The notes under the pieces: generated by a model
Database searches by the model: none
What the model was told of the DNA's origin: nothing
The model's input: only the letters and a program-made list of their open reading frames with translations
Translations under genes and position numbers: made by a program
Shown here: piece by piece, positions 17,021 through 25,402 of the stretch
Position numbering within the stretch: position 1 is the stretch's first letter
Layout: each line of letters opens with the position of its first letter
NCBI RefSeq assembly: GCF_042652185.1
Contig: NZ_JBHSIX010000023.1
Length of the DNA: 64,000 nt
DNA from: Actinacidiphila fildesensis
GTDB taxonomy: Bacteria; Actinomycetota; Actinomycetes; Streptomycetales; Streptomycetaceae
Reading direction: 5' to 3' (one strand)

Positions 17021-19549
17021 ATGTCCGGCATGCCAGCCCTGACTCGCGCCGAGGCCGAGACCCGCGCCCGCCTGATCGACGTTCACCATTACGCGATCCA
17101 CCTGGACCTCACCCGCGGCGACGCGACCTTCCGCTCCACCACGGTGATCCGCTTCAGCGCGCGTGAAGCCGGCGCCGCCACCTTCATCGACCTCAGGCCC
17201 GCCGCACTGCACAGCGCCGCACTCAACGGCCACGCGCTCGACCCCGGCACCCTGGACGACGGCCGGCTCCCGCTCACCGGGCTGCGGGCCGACAACGAAC
17301 TGCGGATCGACGCGGACATGCACTACTCCCGCACCGGCGAAGGCATGCACCGCTTCACCGACCCCGCCGACGGCGAGGTCTACACGTACTCCCAGCTCGG
17401 CCTCGACCACAGCCCCGCGTTCGCCGCCACGTTCGACCAGCCCGACCTCAAGGCCGTCTTCGACGTCACCGTCACCGCCCCGCCCGCCTGGACCGTCCTC
17501 GGCAACGGCATAGCGCAGCGCACCCGCGCCGGCGAAGGGCACTGGCAGCTCGCCAAGACACCGCCCATCAGCACCTACCTCCTCGCGGTCGCCGCGGGCC
17601 CCTGGTACAGCATCCGCACCGAACACGCCGGACTGCCCTTCGGCCTGCACGCCCGCAAGAGCCTGGGACCGCACCTGGAGAGCAACGCGGCCGAGCTCCT
17701 CGACACCACCCGCCGCTGCTTCGACCGTTACCACGAGATCTTCGACGAGCCCTACGCCTTCGACTCCTACGACCAGGCGTTCGTCCCGGAGCTCAACTGG
17801 GGCGCCATGGAGAACCCCGGCCTCGTCACCCTCCGCGACGAATACGTCTACCGCTCCGCCGTCACCCACACCGAACGCCAGAGCCGGGCCGTCGTCATCG
17901 CCCACGAAATGGCCCACATGTGGTTCGGCGACCTCGTCACCCTGCGCTGGTGGGACGACATCTGGCTCAACGAGTCCTTCGCGGAGTACCTCGGCTACCA
18001 GGTGCTCGCCGAAGCCACCGGCTTCACCAGCACCTGGACCGACTTCGCCATCGCCCGCAAGATCTACGGCTACGACGCCGACCAGCGCCCCTCCACCCAT
18101 CCCGTCGCCCCGGAAGCCGTCCCCGACACCGCCTCCGCGATGCTGAACTTCGACGGCATCTCCTACGCGAAGGGCGCCTCCGCACTGCGGCAGCTCGTCG
18201 CCTGGCTCGGCACCAGGGACTTCCTCGCGGGCGTCAACGACCACATGGCCCGGCACCGCTTCGGCAACGCCACCCTCGACGACTTCATCGAGTCCCTCGC
18301 CGGCGCCACCGACCGCGACGTCCGCAAATGGGCCGCGCAGTGGCTGCGCACCACCGGCGTCGACACCCTCCAGCCGCACTTCGACGGCCCCGCCGCACCG
18401 TTCATCGCCCGTACCGGCAGCCGCCCGCACCGCATCGGCGTCGGCCTGTACGACCGCGCCGTGACCGACCCGTGCCGGCTCGTCCTGCGCGAACGCCTCG
18501 CAGCGGACCTCGCCGCCCCCCGCGTCCCGCTGCTGCCCGAAGGCCGCCCCGTCCGCCCCGACCTGGTGCTGCTCAACGACGGCGACCTCAGCTACACCAA
18601 GATCCGCTTCGACGACCAGTCGTGGACCACCGTCACCGAATGCCTCAGCGGCCTGCCCGACCCGCTCTCCCGCGCCGTGGTCTGGAACGCCGCCCGCGAC
18701 CTGGTACGCGACGGCGAACTGCCGCCCGGCGACTACTTCGAGCTCGTGCTGCGGCACCTGCCCGCCGAGACCGACCCCGCCATCGTCCAGGGCGTCCTCG
18801 CCTTCACCCGCGGCCAGCTCATCGACCGCTACCGCGGCCCCGCCCGCCGCACCGCCGACCTCACCCTGCTCGCCGGTGTCTGCCGCACCTTTCTGTACGG
18901 AGCCGACACCGCCCTGCACCTCAGCGCTGCCCGCACCCTCATCGACTGCGCCGTCACCGGATCCGACACCGCACGGCTGCGCGACTGGCTCACCGCCGGC
19001 CGGATCACCGACGGACCCGCCCTCGACCCCGAACTGCGCTGGCAGCTGCTGCTCCGCCTCACCGTCCTCGGCGCCGCCACCCCTGGGGACATCGCCGCGG
19101 AACTCGCCCGCGACCCCAGCGCCTCCGGCGAGGAGGGCGCGGCCCGCTGCCGCGCCGCCCTCCCCGACCCGCAGGCCAAACACGCCGCCTGGACCTCGAT
19201 GTTCGGCGACGACTCCCTGTCGGTCTATCTGTTCACCGCCACTGCCCAGGGCTTCTGGCAGCCGGAACAGCACCATCTGCTGCACGGGTACGTACCGCAC
19301 TACTTCGCGGCGGCCACCGCCGTCGCCGCCCGCCGCGGACCCGCGCTCGCCACCGCCGCCGGCCGGCACGCCTTCCCCACCACGGCCACCGACATGTCCA
19401 CCCTGCGGCTCGGCGGCGAATGCCTGCGCGACGCGAACCCGCTGCCGGCCCTGCGCCGCCAGCTCGCCGACCAACTCCACGACCTGCAAAGGGCGTTGAA
19501 GATCCGGGCGACATACCCCGAGCCGGCCGACGACACCGTCCGCGGCTAG
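17021..19549 (+). CDS. pepN: M1-family aminopeptidase N
   Basis: 842 residues from this ATG. The start is uncertain: a GTG at 16994 overlaps the AraC stop by 4 nt and would add nine residues, and an ATG at 17030 also fits the family N-terminus; none has a clear ribosome site. The substrate-recognition motif GAMEN is at 261-265 and the zinc site HEMAH at 295-299 with Glu318 in LNESFAEY as third ligand. The ERAP1-like C-terminal helical domain is complete. It is a cytoplasmic enzyme that removes N-terminal residues from peptides. Its position after GH101 and AraC suggests a peptide- or glycopeptide-using unit, but PepN is also a general housekeeping protein. Codons end in C far more often than in gltB. 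Confidence 0.92.
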   Translation: MSGMPALTRAEAETRARLIDVHHYAIHLDLTRGDATFRSTTVIRFSAREAGAATFIDLRPAALHSAALNGHALDPGTLDDGRLPLTGLRADNELRIDADMHYSRTGEGMHRFTDPADGEVYTYSQLGLDHSPAFAATFDQPDLKAVFDVTVTAPPAWTVLGNGIAQRTRAGEGHWQLAKTPPISTYLLAVAAGPWYSIRTEHAGLPFGLHARKSLGPHLESNAAELLDTTRRCFDRYHEIFDEPYAFDSYDQAFVPELNWGAMENPGLVTLRDEYVYRSAVTHTERQSRAVVIAHEMAHMWFGDLVTLRWWDDIWLNESFAEYLGYQVLAEATGFTSTWTDFAIARKIYGYDADQRPSTHPVAPEAVPDTASAMLNFDGISYAKGASALRQLVAWLGTRDFLAGVNDHMARHRFGNATLDDFIESLAGATDRDVRKWAAQWLRTTGVDTLQPHFDGPAAPFIARTGSRPHRIGVGLYDRAVTDPCRLVLRERLAADLAAPRVPLLPEGRPVRPDLVLLNDGDLSYTKIRFDDQSWTTVTECLSGLPDPLSRAVVWNAARDLVRDGELPPGDYFELVLRHLPAETDPAIVQGVLAFTRGQLIDRYRGPARRTADLTLLAGVCRTFLYGADTALHLSAARTLIDCAVTGSDTARLRDWLTAGRITDGPALDPELRWQLLLRLTVLGAATPGDIAAELARDPSASGEEGAARCRAALPDPQAKHAAWTSMFGDDSLSVYLFTATAQGFWQPEQHHLLHGYVPHYFAAATAVAARRGPALATAAGRHAFPTTATDMSTLRLGGECLRDANPLPALRRQLADQLHDLQRALKIRATYPEPADDTVRG

Positions 19550-19583
19550 GCCACGGCGACGCCACGGCCCAGGACCGTTCCAC

Positions 19584-19614
19584 CAGGGTGCCCGCCGGCC
19601 GGGCGGGCACCCTG
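19584..19614 (+). terminator. hairpin terminator after pepN
   Basis: A perfect 13-bp stem (19584-19596 with 19602-19614) and a 5-nt loop, 34 nt after the pepN stop. The remaining 180 bp before the next gene show no iron box or other recognisable site. Confidence 0.8.
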
Positions 19615-19793
19615 CGCCAAACCCTGCCACGAAGCGTCCGACCTGCCCGATCACACCGCCCTGACCACCCCCCCGCACGGCCGGAATCCGATCCTCCGCA
19701 CCGGCCCCGCAATACCCCTGACCGGTGGCTCTCGTTGAGCACACCGGGCGGAACCGCCCGCCCGACAGGCAGCGACCGCGAAGGGGCCACCCC

Positions 19794-21182
19794 ATGCCAC
19801 CCCAGCTCGCCGGAGGGATCACAGGACCCGGCCACCTGCGCCCCCTGCTGGACACCGTCCTCGACGCACTGACCGCCGGCGCCACCGCCCGCGGCGGACC
19901 CCTCCCCGCCGGCGGCCCCGACACCGTCGCCCGGCACGTACGCGACGCGTGCGCCCCCGTCATCCCACACACCGGAACCGGCGCGGAACACGCGCTGCGC
20001 ACCCTCGTCCACGCCCTCGCCGCCGGAGCCGCCGACCCCGCGCACCCGCGCTGCGTCGCCCATCTGCACTGCCCGCCGCTGGCCCTCGCCGTCGCCGCGG
20101 ACCTCGCCGCGAGCGCCCTCAACCAGTCCCTCGACTCCTGGGACCAGGCACCCGCCGCCAGCGCCCTCGAAGCCGAGACCACCGCCGCCCTCGCCGCCCT
20201 CGTCTACCCCGGCCACCGCGCCCCCGACGCCCTCGTCACCAGCGGCGGCACCGAGTCCAACCACCTCGCCCTGCTGCTCGCCCGCGAACGCCACCCCGGC
20301 GGACCGGCCCTGCGGGTCGTGTGCGGAGCCAACGCCCACCACAGCATCCAGCGCGCCATCTGGCTCCTGGGCCTGCCACCGGCCCACGTCCTGCCCACCC
20401 CCGCCGGCACCCTCGATCCGGCCACCCTCCACACCGCCCTCGGCGAGCTCCGCGACCCCGGCCCCGTCCTCGTCGTCGCGACCGCCGGAACCACCGACAC
20501 CGGCGCCATCGACCCGCTCCCCGAGATCGCCCACCACACCGCCGCCCACGGCGCCGAACTCCACATCGACGCCGCCTACGGCGGACCCCTGCTGTTCAGC
20601 GACCGCGCGGCACACCGCCTCGACGGCCTGCCGTTCGCCGACTCCGTCACCCTCGACCTGCACAAACTCGGCTGGCAGCCCATCGCCGCCGGCCTGCTCG
20701 CCGTACGCGACACCACCGCCCTGCGGCCGCTCGCCCACCAGGCCGACTACCTCAACGCCGACGACGACACCGAAGCGGGCCTCCCCGACCTCCTCGGCCG
20801 CTCCCTGCGCACCACCCGCCGCCCCGACGTGTTCAAGATCGCCGTCACCCTCCGCGCACTGGGCCGCGAAGGACTCGGCGCCCTCGTCGACACCGTCTGC
20901 GACCAGGCCCAGCACCTCGCCGACCTCATCGACGCCCACCCCGCCCTCACCCTGCGCGGCCGCCCCGAGATCAGCACCGTCCTGTTCCGCCCCACCCACG
21001 CCGACGACACCCACGTCGCCGCCCTCCGCCGCCGCCTCCTGCACGAAGGCCACGCCGTACTCGGCCGCGCCCACGCCGACGGACGCCTCTGGCTCAAAGC
21101 CACCCTGCTCAACCCGCACACCCGGCCCGCCGACCTCACAGCGCTCCTGCACCTCACCACGGAAGGCACCACGGCCCGATGA
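19794..21182 (+). CDS. DesA-like PLP-dependent decarboxylase
   Basis: 462 residues from the ATG behind AAGGGG. It belongs to the group II decarboxylases (aromatic-L-amino-acid/glutamate/lysine decarboxylase type). The PLP lysine is Lys291 in DLHKLGWQP, Asp259 in HIDAAYGG pairs with the pyridine nitrogen, and SLDSWDQAP and TSGGTESNHLALL are typical of DesA and diaminobutyrate decarboxylases. It probably turns lysine, ornithine or another diamino acid into a diamine. It overlaps the downstream hydroxylase by ATGA, the same pairing as desA-desB of desferrioxamine synthesis. The sequence differs clearly from the DesA I remember, and desC/desD do not follow, so this is a paralogous pair. No iron box is visible upstream. 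Confidence 0.85.
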   Translation: MPPQLAGGITGPGHLRPLLDTVLDALTAGATARGGPLPAGGPDTVARHVRDACAPVIPHTGTGAEHALRTLVHALAAGAADPAHPRCVAHLHCPPLALAVAADLAASALNQSLDSWDQAPAASALEAETTAALAALVYPGHRAPDALVTSGGTESNHLALLLARERHPGGPALRVVCGANAHHSIQRAIWLLGLPPAHVLPTPAGTLDPATLHTALGELRDPGPVLVVATAGTTDTGAIDPLPEIAHHTAAHGAELHIDAAYGGPLLFSDRAAHRLDGLPFADSVTLDLHKLGWQPIAAGLLAVRDTTALRPLAHQADYLNADDDTEAGLPDLLGRSLRTTRRPDVFKIAVTLRALGREGLGALVDTVCDQAQHLADLIDAHPALTLRGRPEISTVLFRPTHADDTHVAALRRRLLHEGHAVLGRAHADGRLWLKATLLNPHTRPADLTALLHLTTEGTTAR

Positions 21183-22597
21183 CGACAGCGCCCCCCACCC
21201 CGGAACCCACCGAACCCGCCACCCCCGAAGAACCCCTCGACCTCCTCGGCATCGGCATCGGCCCCTTCAACCTCTCCCTCGCCGCCCTCGCCGACGGCAT
21301 CCCCCACCTCACCGCCGCCTTCTACGACCAACGGCCCTCCTTCCAATGGCACCCCGGCCTGCTCATCGACGGCGCCACCCTCCAGGTCCCGTTCCTCGCC
21401 GACCTCGTCACCCTCGCCGACCCCACCAGCCGCTGGTCGTTCCTCTCCTACCTCAAAACCCGCGAACGCCTCTTCCCCTTCTACTTCGCCGAGCGCTTCC
21501 ACATCCACCGCGCCGAATACGACGCCTACTGCCGCTGGGTCGCCGACACCCTCACCACCACCCACTTCGGCCAACAGGTCGACACCGTCCGCTGGAACCC
21601 CGGCCGCGCCCTGTTCGAGGTCGACCACACCCACCTCGACCGCAACGGCGAAGCCGAAGCCCTCGGCCGCACCCACGCCCGCAACCTCGTCATCGGCATC
21701 GGCACCAGCCCCTACGTCCCCGAACCCCTGCGCCCCCTCGCCGAAGCCCCCACCGTCCCCGTCATCCACTCCAGCGACTACGTCAACCAGCGCGCCCGGC
21801 TCCTCGCCACCGACCACATCACCGTCGTCGGATCAGGACAGTCCGGCGCCGAAGTCTTCCTCGACCTGCTGCGCGCCCGCCCCGCCGGCCGCGAACGCCT
21901 CACCTGGATCGCCCGCACCCCCGCCTTCGCACCCATGGAATACAGCAAACTCGGCCTCGAACAGTTCACCCCCGACTACACCCGCTACTTCCACGGCCTC
22001 GCCGAACCCGTCCGCGACCAGCTCGTCCCCCAGCAGTGGCAACTCCACAAAGGCATCGACCACGACACCATCAACGCCATCCACGACGAGCTCTACCGCC
22101 GCACCCTCGACGGCGGCTGGCCCGACGCCACCCTCACCCCCGGCGTCACCGTCCGCACCGCGGGACGCCTCGGCAGCACCGGCATCGAACTCCACCTCGA
22201 ACACGAACAACAAGGCACCCGCAGCCGCCTGCAGACCAGCGCCGTCATCCTCGCCACCGGCTACCGCGAACGCTCCGTCGACCAACTGCTCGCCCCGCTC
22301 CACCCCTACCTGCGCCGCGACGCCGCCGGCCGGCCCCGCATCGACGCCGACCACCGGCTCGCCCTCGACCCGTCCATCAGCGGCGCCGTCCACATCCAGA
22401 ACGCCAACCGCCACACCCACGGCGTCGGCGCCCCCGACCTCGGCCTCGTCGCCTGGCGCTCCGCCGTCATCCTCAACGCACTGACCGGCAAGGAGCCCTA
22501 CCCCCTGCCGGCCAGAACGTCGTTCACCACCTTCGGCCTCGACGGGACGGCCGCCTCCAACGTGCCGACTAGAACAGCGGCACTCCGTCGCGGGTGA
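21179..22597 (+). CDS. DesB-like lysine/ornithine N-hydroxylase
   Basis: 472 residues; the ATG overlaps the decarboxylase stop. It is a flavin-dependent N-hydroxylating monooxygenase (IucD/SidA/DesB family): FAD motif GIGIGPFNLSLAAL near residue 25, NADPH motif VVGSGQSGAEVFLDLL near 218, the family segment PFLADLVTLADPTS, and a late ATGY motif near 358. Such enzymes add a hydroxyl to the terminal amine of lysine, ornithine, cadaverine or putrescine, the first step to hydroxamate groups. Together with the upstream decarboxylase it would give an N-hydroxydiamine. The acyltransferase and NIS synthetase needed for a siderophore are not in this window. Its 3' end overlaps the convergent nucleotidase gene by 29 bp. 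Confidence 0.87.
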   Translation: MTTAPPTPEPTEPATPEEPLDLLGIGIGPFNLSLAALADGIPHLTAAFYDQRPSFQWHPGLLIDGATLQVPFLADLVTLADPTSRWSFLSYLKTRERLFPFYFAERFHIHRAEYDAYCRWVADTLTTTHFGQQVDTVRWNPGRALFEVDHTHLDRNGEAEALGRTHARNLVIGIGTSPYVPEPLRPLAEAPTVPVIHSSDYVNQRARLLATDHITVVGSGQSGAEVFLDLLRARPAGRERLTWIARTPAFAPMEYSKLGLEQFTPDYTRYFHGLAEPVRDQLVPQQWQLHKGIDHDTINAIHDELYRRTLDGGWPDATLTPGVTVRTAGRLGSTGIELHLEHEQQGTRSRLQTSAVILATGYRERSVDQLLAPLHPYLRRDAAGRPRIDADHRLALDPSISGAVHIQNANRHTHGVGAPDLGLVAWRSAVILNALTGKEPYPLPARTSFTTFGLDGTAASNVPTRTAALRRG

Positions 22598-24398
22598 GCT
22601 TCCAGCTGTCACCGCCGAAGGCGGACGGATCGATCGAACCGTTCGCCTTCACCCACGCGATGATCGTGTTCCGGATCTCGTCCGAATTCGCCCACACCGA
22701 CGGCGTCGCCGCCACATGCGGGAAATTGCCGCCACCGTTCGCCCGGTAGTTGTTCACCGCCAGCACGAACTTCGCCGACGGATCCAGCGGCGCGCCCTGG
22801 AACGTCAGATTGGTGATCCGCGAACCCACCGGCTTCGCGATGTCGATCTCGTACGACACCCCGCCCACCACGTCGTAGTTGTAGTCCGGAGTGCTGTCCG
22901 CGTTCGTCAGCTTCGACACATCCACCACCGCACCCGCCGCGGTCTGCACGAAGTACTTCGCCGAGAACTCCAGATAGTCCTTCACCTGCGCACCCGTGAG
23001 CACCCGCGCGTCCAGCGTGTTCTCGTACACATACAGACCCGCCACATCCCGCAACGACACCTGACCCGCCGGAATCGCCGCCGTCCGCGAGAAACACGCC
23101 GCCTGCGACAGCACCGGCAGCGCCGCGTACGCCGTCCCCGCCAACGCAGCCTTCACCGTCTGGCTCTGCACCGCGTTGATGAAGTCGATGATCGGCGTGT
23201 CCTTGTACGGTGCCTCGGTCGCCGCCATCGCGACCGTGCACGTACCGACCACCTGGTTCACATACGCCACGACCTTGTCGTGCTCCGCCTTCACCAGCTT
23301 CACCACATGCGGGTCCTCCGCCACCGCGTTCGCGTTGCGGACCTCCGCCACCACCGACGTCACCGACCAGCGGCCCCGCGAGAACTCCAGCCCGATGTCG
23401 AAGACACTCAGCCGCATCCCCCACATCAGCGGCTCCGACAGCACCACGTTCTTGCCGGACACCGTGTTGACGACCGTGCGCGACGCGACCTCCTTGTGCG
23501 TGTGCCCCACCAGGATCGCGTCGATCCCCGGCACCTGCTCCGCCACCAGCGACGACGCGTTCTCCGGATACGGCAGCGCGTCCCCGTACGACGTACTGCC
23601 GTCAAGACCCGAGTGATCCGTACAGATCACCACGTCACAGCCCAGCGCCCGCAGCTTCGGCACATAGATCTTCGCCTGCTCCACCAGACCCGGGAACGCC
23701 ATCTTCCCCTGCACATTGGCCTTGTCCCAGATCGCGATCCCCGGATTCGTCAGCCCCAGGATCCCGACCTTGATGTCCTGCCCGCCGTGCACCCTGATCC
23801 GCTTGATCGTGTACGGGGGGAACGCCGGCTTCAGCGTCTTCGCGTCCACCGCGTTCGCCGCCAGCAGCGGGAAGTCGCACTGCTCCTGGAATTTGCGCAG
23901 CACCGGAATGCCGTAGTTGAACTCATGGTTGCCCAGCGCCGCCGCGTCGTACCGCATGTGGTTCATCGCCAGCGCCATCGGGTGCACCGGTGCGCGCTTG
24001 CCGGCGGTGCCGGTGATCGGGTCCACCCGCGCGTAGTAGTACGACAACTGCGTGCCCTGGATGATGTCGCCCGCGTCGATCAACAGGGTGCGGTCGCAGC
24101 CCTTCTCTGCACGCGCCTGCTCCACCAGCGTGGAGATCTTCGCCAGACCCACGTCGTTGTGGGTGCTGTCGTCGTACTCCTTGTCCGTGAAGTAGTCCCA
24201 GTTGAAGACATGGCCGTGCAGATCCGTCGTGCCCAGCACCCGCAGCGAGTACGTCTTCGGGCCGTGTCCGTGCCCACGCCCCTCGTCGTGCGCCTGCGCC
24301 GGCGCGGCGCCGGCAACGGCCCCCGTGGCGCCCGCGAGCGCCACCCCCGCACCCGTGGCGGCGGAACGGTTGAGGAAGGTCCTTCGGTTGAGCGGCAT
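22569..24398 (-). CDS. exported 5'-nucleotidase / 2',3'-cyclic phosphodiesterase
   Basis: 609 residues from the ATG behind CAGGAGCC. The N-terminus MPLNRRTFLNRSAATG is a clear twin-arginine signal with AQAHD as likely cleavage region. The metallophosphatase motifs appear in order: TTDLHGH, DAGDIIQG, GNHEFNYG, CTDHSGLD and VGHTHKE. The C-terminal 5'-nucleotidase substrate domain follows (from about 400), with the NxxNYRANGGG segment near 567. The enzyme releases phosphate and nucleosides from extracellular nucleotides, or cyclic nucleotides of the CpdB group. It faces the hydroxylase gene and has no operon partner. I see no PHO box, so phosphate control is possible but not shown. Confidence 0.93.
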   Translation of the reverse strand: MPLNRRTFLNRSAATGAGVALAGATGAVAGAAPAQAHDEGRGHGHGPKTYSLRVLGTTDLHGHVFNWDYFTDKEYDDSTHNDVGLAKISTLVEQARAEKGCDRTLLIDAGDIIQGTQLSYYYARVDPITGTAGKRAPVHPMALAMNHMRYDAAALGNHEFNYGIPVLRKFQEQCDFPLLAANAVDAKTLKPAFPPYTIKRIRVHGGQDIKVGILGLTNPGIAIWDKANVQGKMAFPGLVEQAKIYVPKLRALGCDVVICTDHSGLDGSTSYGDALPYPENASSLVAEQVPGIDAILVGHTHKEVASRTVVNTVSGKNVVLSEPLMWGMRLSVFDIGLEFSRGRWSVTSVVAEVRNANAVAEDPHVVKLVKAEHDKVVAYVNQVVGTCTVAMAATEAPYKDTPIIDFINAVQSQTVKAALAGTAYAALPVLSQAACFSRTAAIPAGQVSLRDVAGLYVYENTLDARVLTGAQVKDYLEFSAKYFVQTAAGAVVDVSKLTNADSTPDYNYDVVGGVSYEIDIAKPVGSRITNLTFQGAPLDPSAKFVLAVNNYRANGGGNFPHVAATPSVWANSDEIRNTIIAWVKANGSIDPSAFGGDSWKLTRDGVPLF

Positions 24399-24528
24399 GT
24401 CGGCTCCTGGTCTGTCCGGTGATGTAACGCGCGTAGATTCTGGCGCAGGAACACCACCCCGCAACACCCCCCAGGCATTTCCATCAGATGTCCCGCCGGA
24501 GAATGCCCCGCCTGCGACAGTGGGGCAC

Positions 24529-25242
24529 ATGGCCACAGAAACGGACAGGACCCACCCGACCGCCGAAGCTCCGCACGTCGGCGTCCGCGGCGAAGCCACC
24601 CTCGAGGTCGAACCCGAACTCGCCCGCATCGCCGTCACCGTCAGATCCCGCGGCGCCGACCGCCGCCACACCCTCGACGACCTCACCCGCCGCAACACCC
24701 AGGCCCTCGACCTCATCAAGAGCTACGGCGAAGCCGTCGAGAAGATCGAAACCGGCACCTTCGGCCTCACTCCGGAACTCCGCGAAAAAGGCCGCGACCG
24801 CGGCGAGAAGATCCGCGCCTACCACGGCGTCGTACGCATCGGCGCCACCCTCACCGACTTCACCGCCCTCGGCGAACTCACCACCCGCCTCGCCGACCTC
24901 GAACTCACCTCCGTCGACGGCCCCTGGTGGTCGCTGCGCCCCCAGTCGACCATCTACCGCGAAGCCCGCAGGCAAGCCGTCCACGACGCCGTCCAACGCG
25001 CCCGCGAATACGCCGAAGCCCTCGGCTCCACCCTCACCGCCCTCATCGAACTCGCCGACGAAGGCGTCCAGCAGGCCACCCCCTACCCCCGACAGGCCTT
25101 CGGCGCCATGAGCTCCCGCGCCGCCGGCGGCCCCGGCATGGCCGACTTCGCCCCGCAGTCCCTCGACCTCGAACCCGAACGGCAGAACGTCTCCGCACAC
25201 GTCACCGCACACTTCACCATGACCCCGCCCCCGCTCGGCTGA
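24529..25242 (+). CDS. SIMPL-domain protein
   Basis: 237 residues from ATG. The SIMPL domain (DUF541) occupies most of the protein: the start VRGEATLEVEPELARIAVTV (beta strands), the central helix AVEKIETGTFGLTPE, and the late AVHDAVQRAREYAEALG helix are typical. Homologues in other bacteria are periplasmic or membrane-linked oligomers, but this one has no signal peptide and should be cytoplasmic, as is common in actinobacteria. Its biochemical role is unknown. Starts of this gene and of the nucleotidase are divergent with 130 bp between them. GAA is used more than GAG, as in neighbouring pyk. Confidence 0.8.
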   Translation: MATETDRTHPTAEAPHVGVRGEATLEVEPELARIAVTVRSRGADRRHTLDDLTRRNTQALDLIKSYGEAVEKIETGTFGLTPELREKGRDRGEKIRAYHGVVRIGATLTDFTALGELTTRLADLELTSVDGPWWSLRPQSTIYREARRQAVHDAVQRAREYAEALGSTLTALIELADEGVQQATPYPRQAFGAMSSRAAGGPGMADFAPQSLDLEPERQNVSAHVTAHFTMTPPPLG

Positions 25243-25390
25243 CCCGGCGGCCCTCCACCCGGCCCCCACCGGGACCCGCCACGCTGCTCACATGAGCACT
25301 GCCATGCACGTTCGACACTTGTCAACAACCGTTAATCCAGCCGACGTTGGACAGTCGCCTCCACCCATCTGCCTACCCGTCAGTAAGTCA

Positions 25391-25396
25391 TAGGCT
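25391..25396 (+). promoter_or_regulatory. -10 element of a probably leaderless pyk mRNA
   Basis: TAGGCT ends exactly 6 nt before the pyk ATG. Transcription normally begins 6-8 nt after the -10 hexamer, so the first transcribed base would be the A of ATG. No Shine-Dalgarno sequence is present. No good -35 is seen. Confidence 0.5.
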
Positions 25397-25402
25397 CGAA
25401 AC

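Noticed and set aside
19615..19793. Search for an iron box before the DesA-like gene
   Set aside because: No TTAGG/CCTAA pair at any usable spacing was found, so iron control of this pair is not supported by sequence.
16982..20182. A 1066-residue minus-strand open frame across pepN and the decarboxylase gene
   Set aside because: It spans the convincing M1 and PLP enzyme genes on the other strand and has no recognisable domain.
22716..24422. A 568-residue plus-strand frame opposite the 5'-nucleotidase gene
   Set aside because: Arg/His/Val-rich shadow; the minus strand holds all metallophosphatase motifs and a Tat signal.
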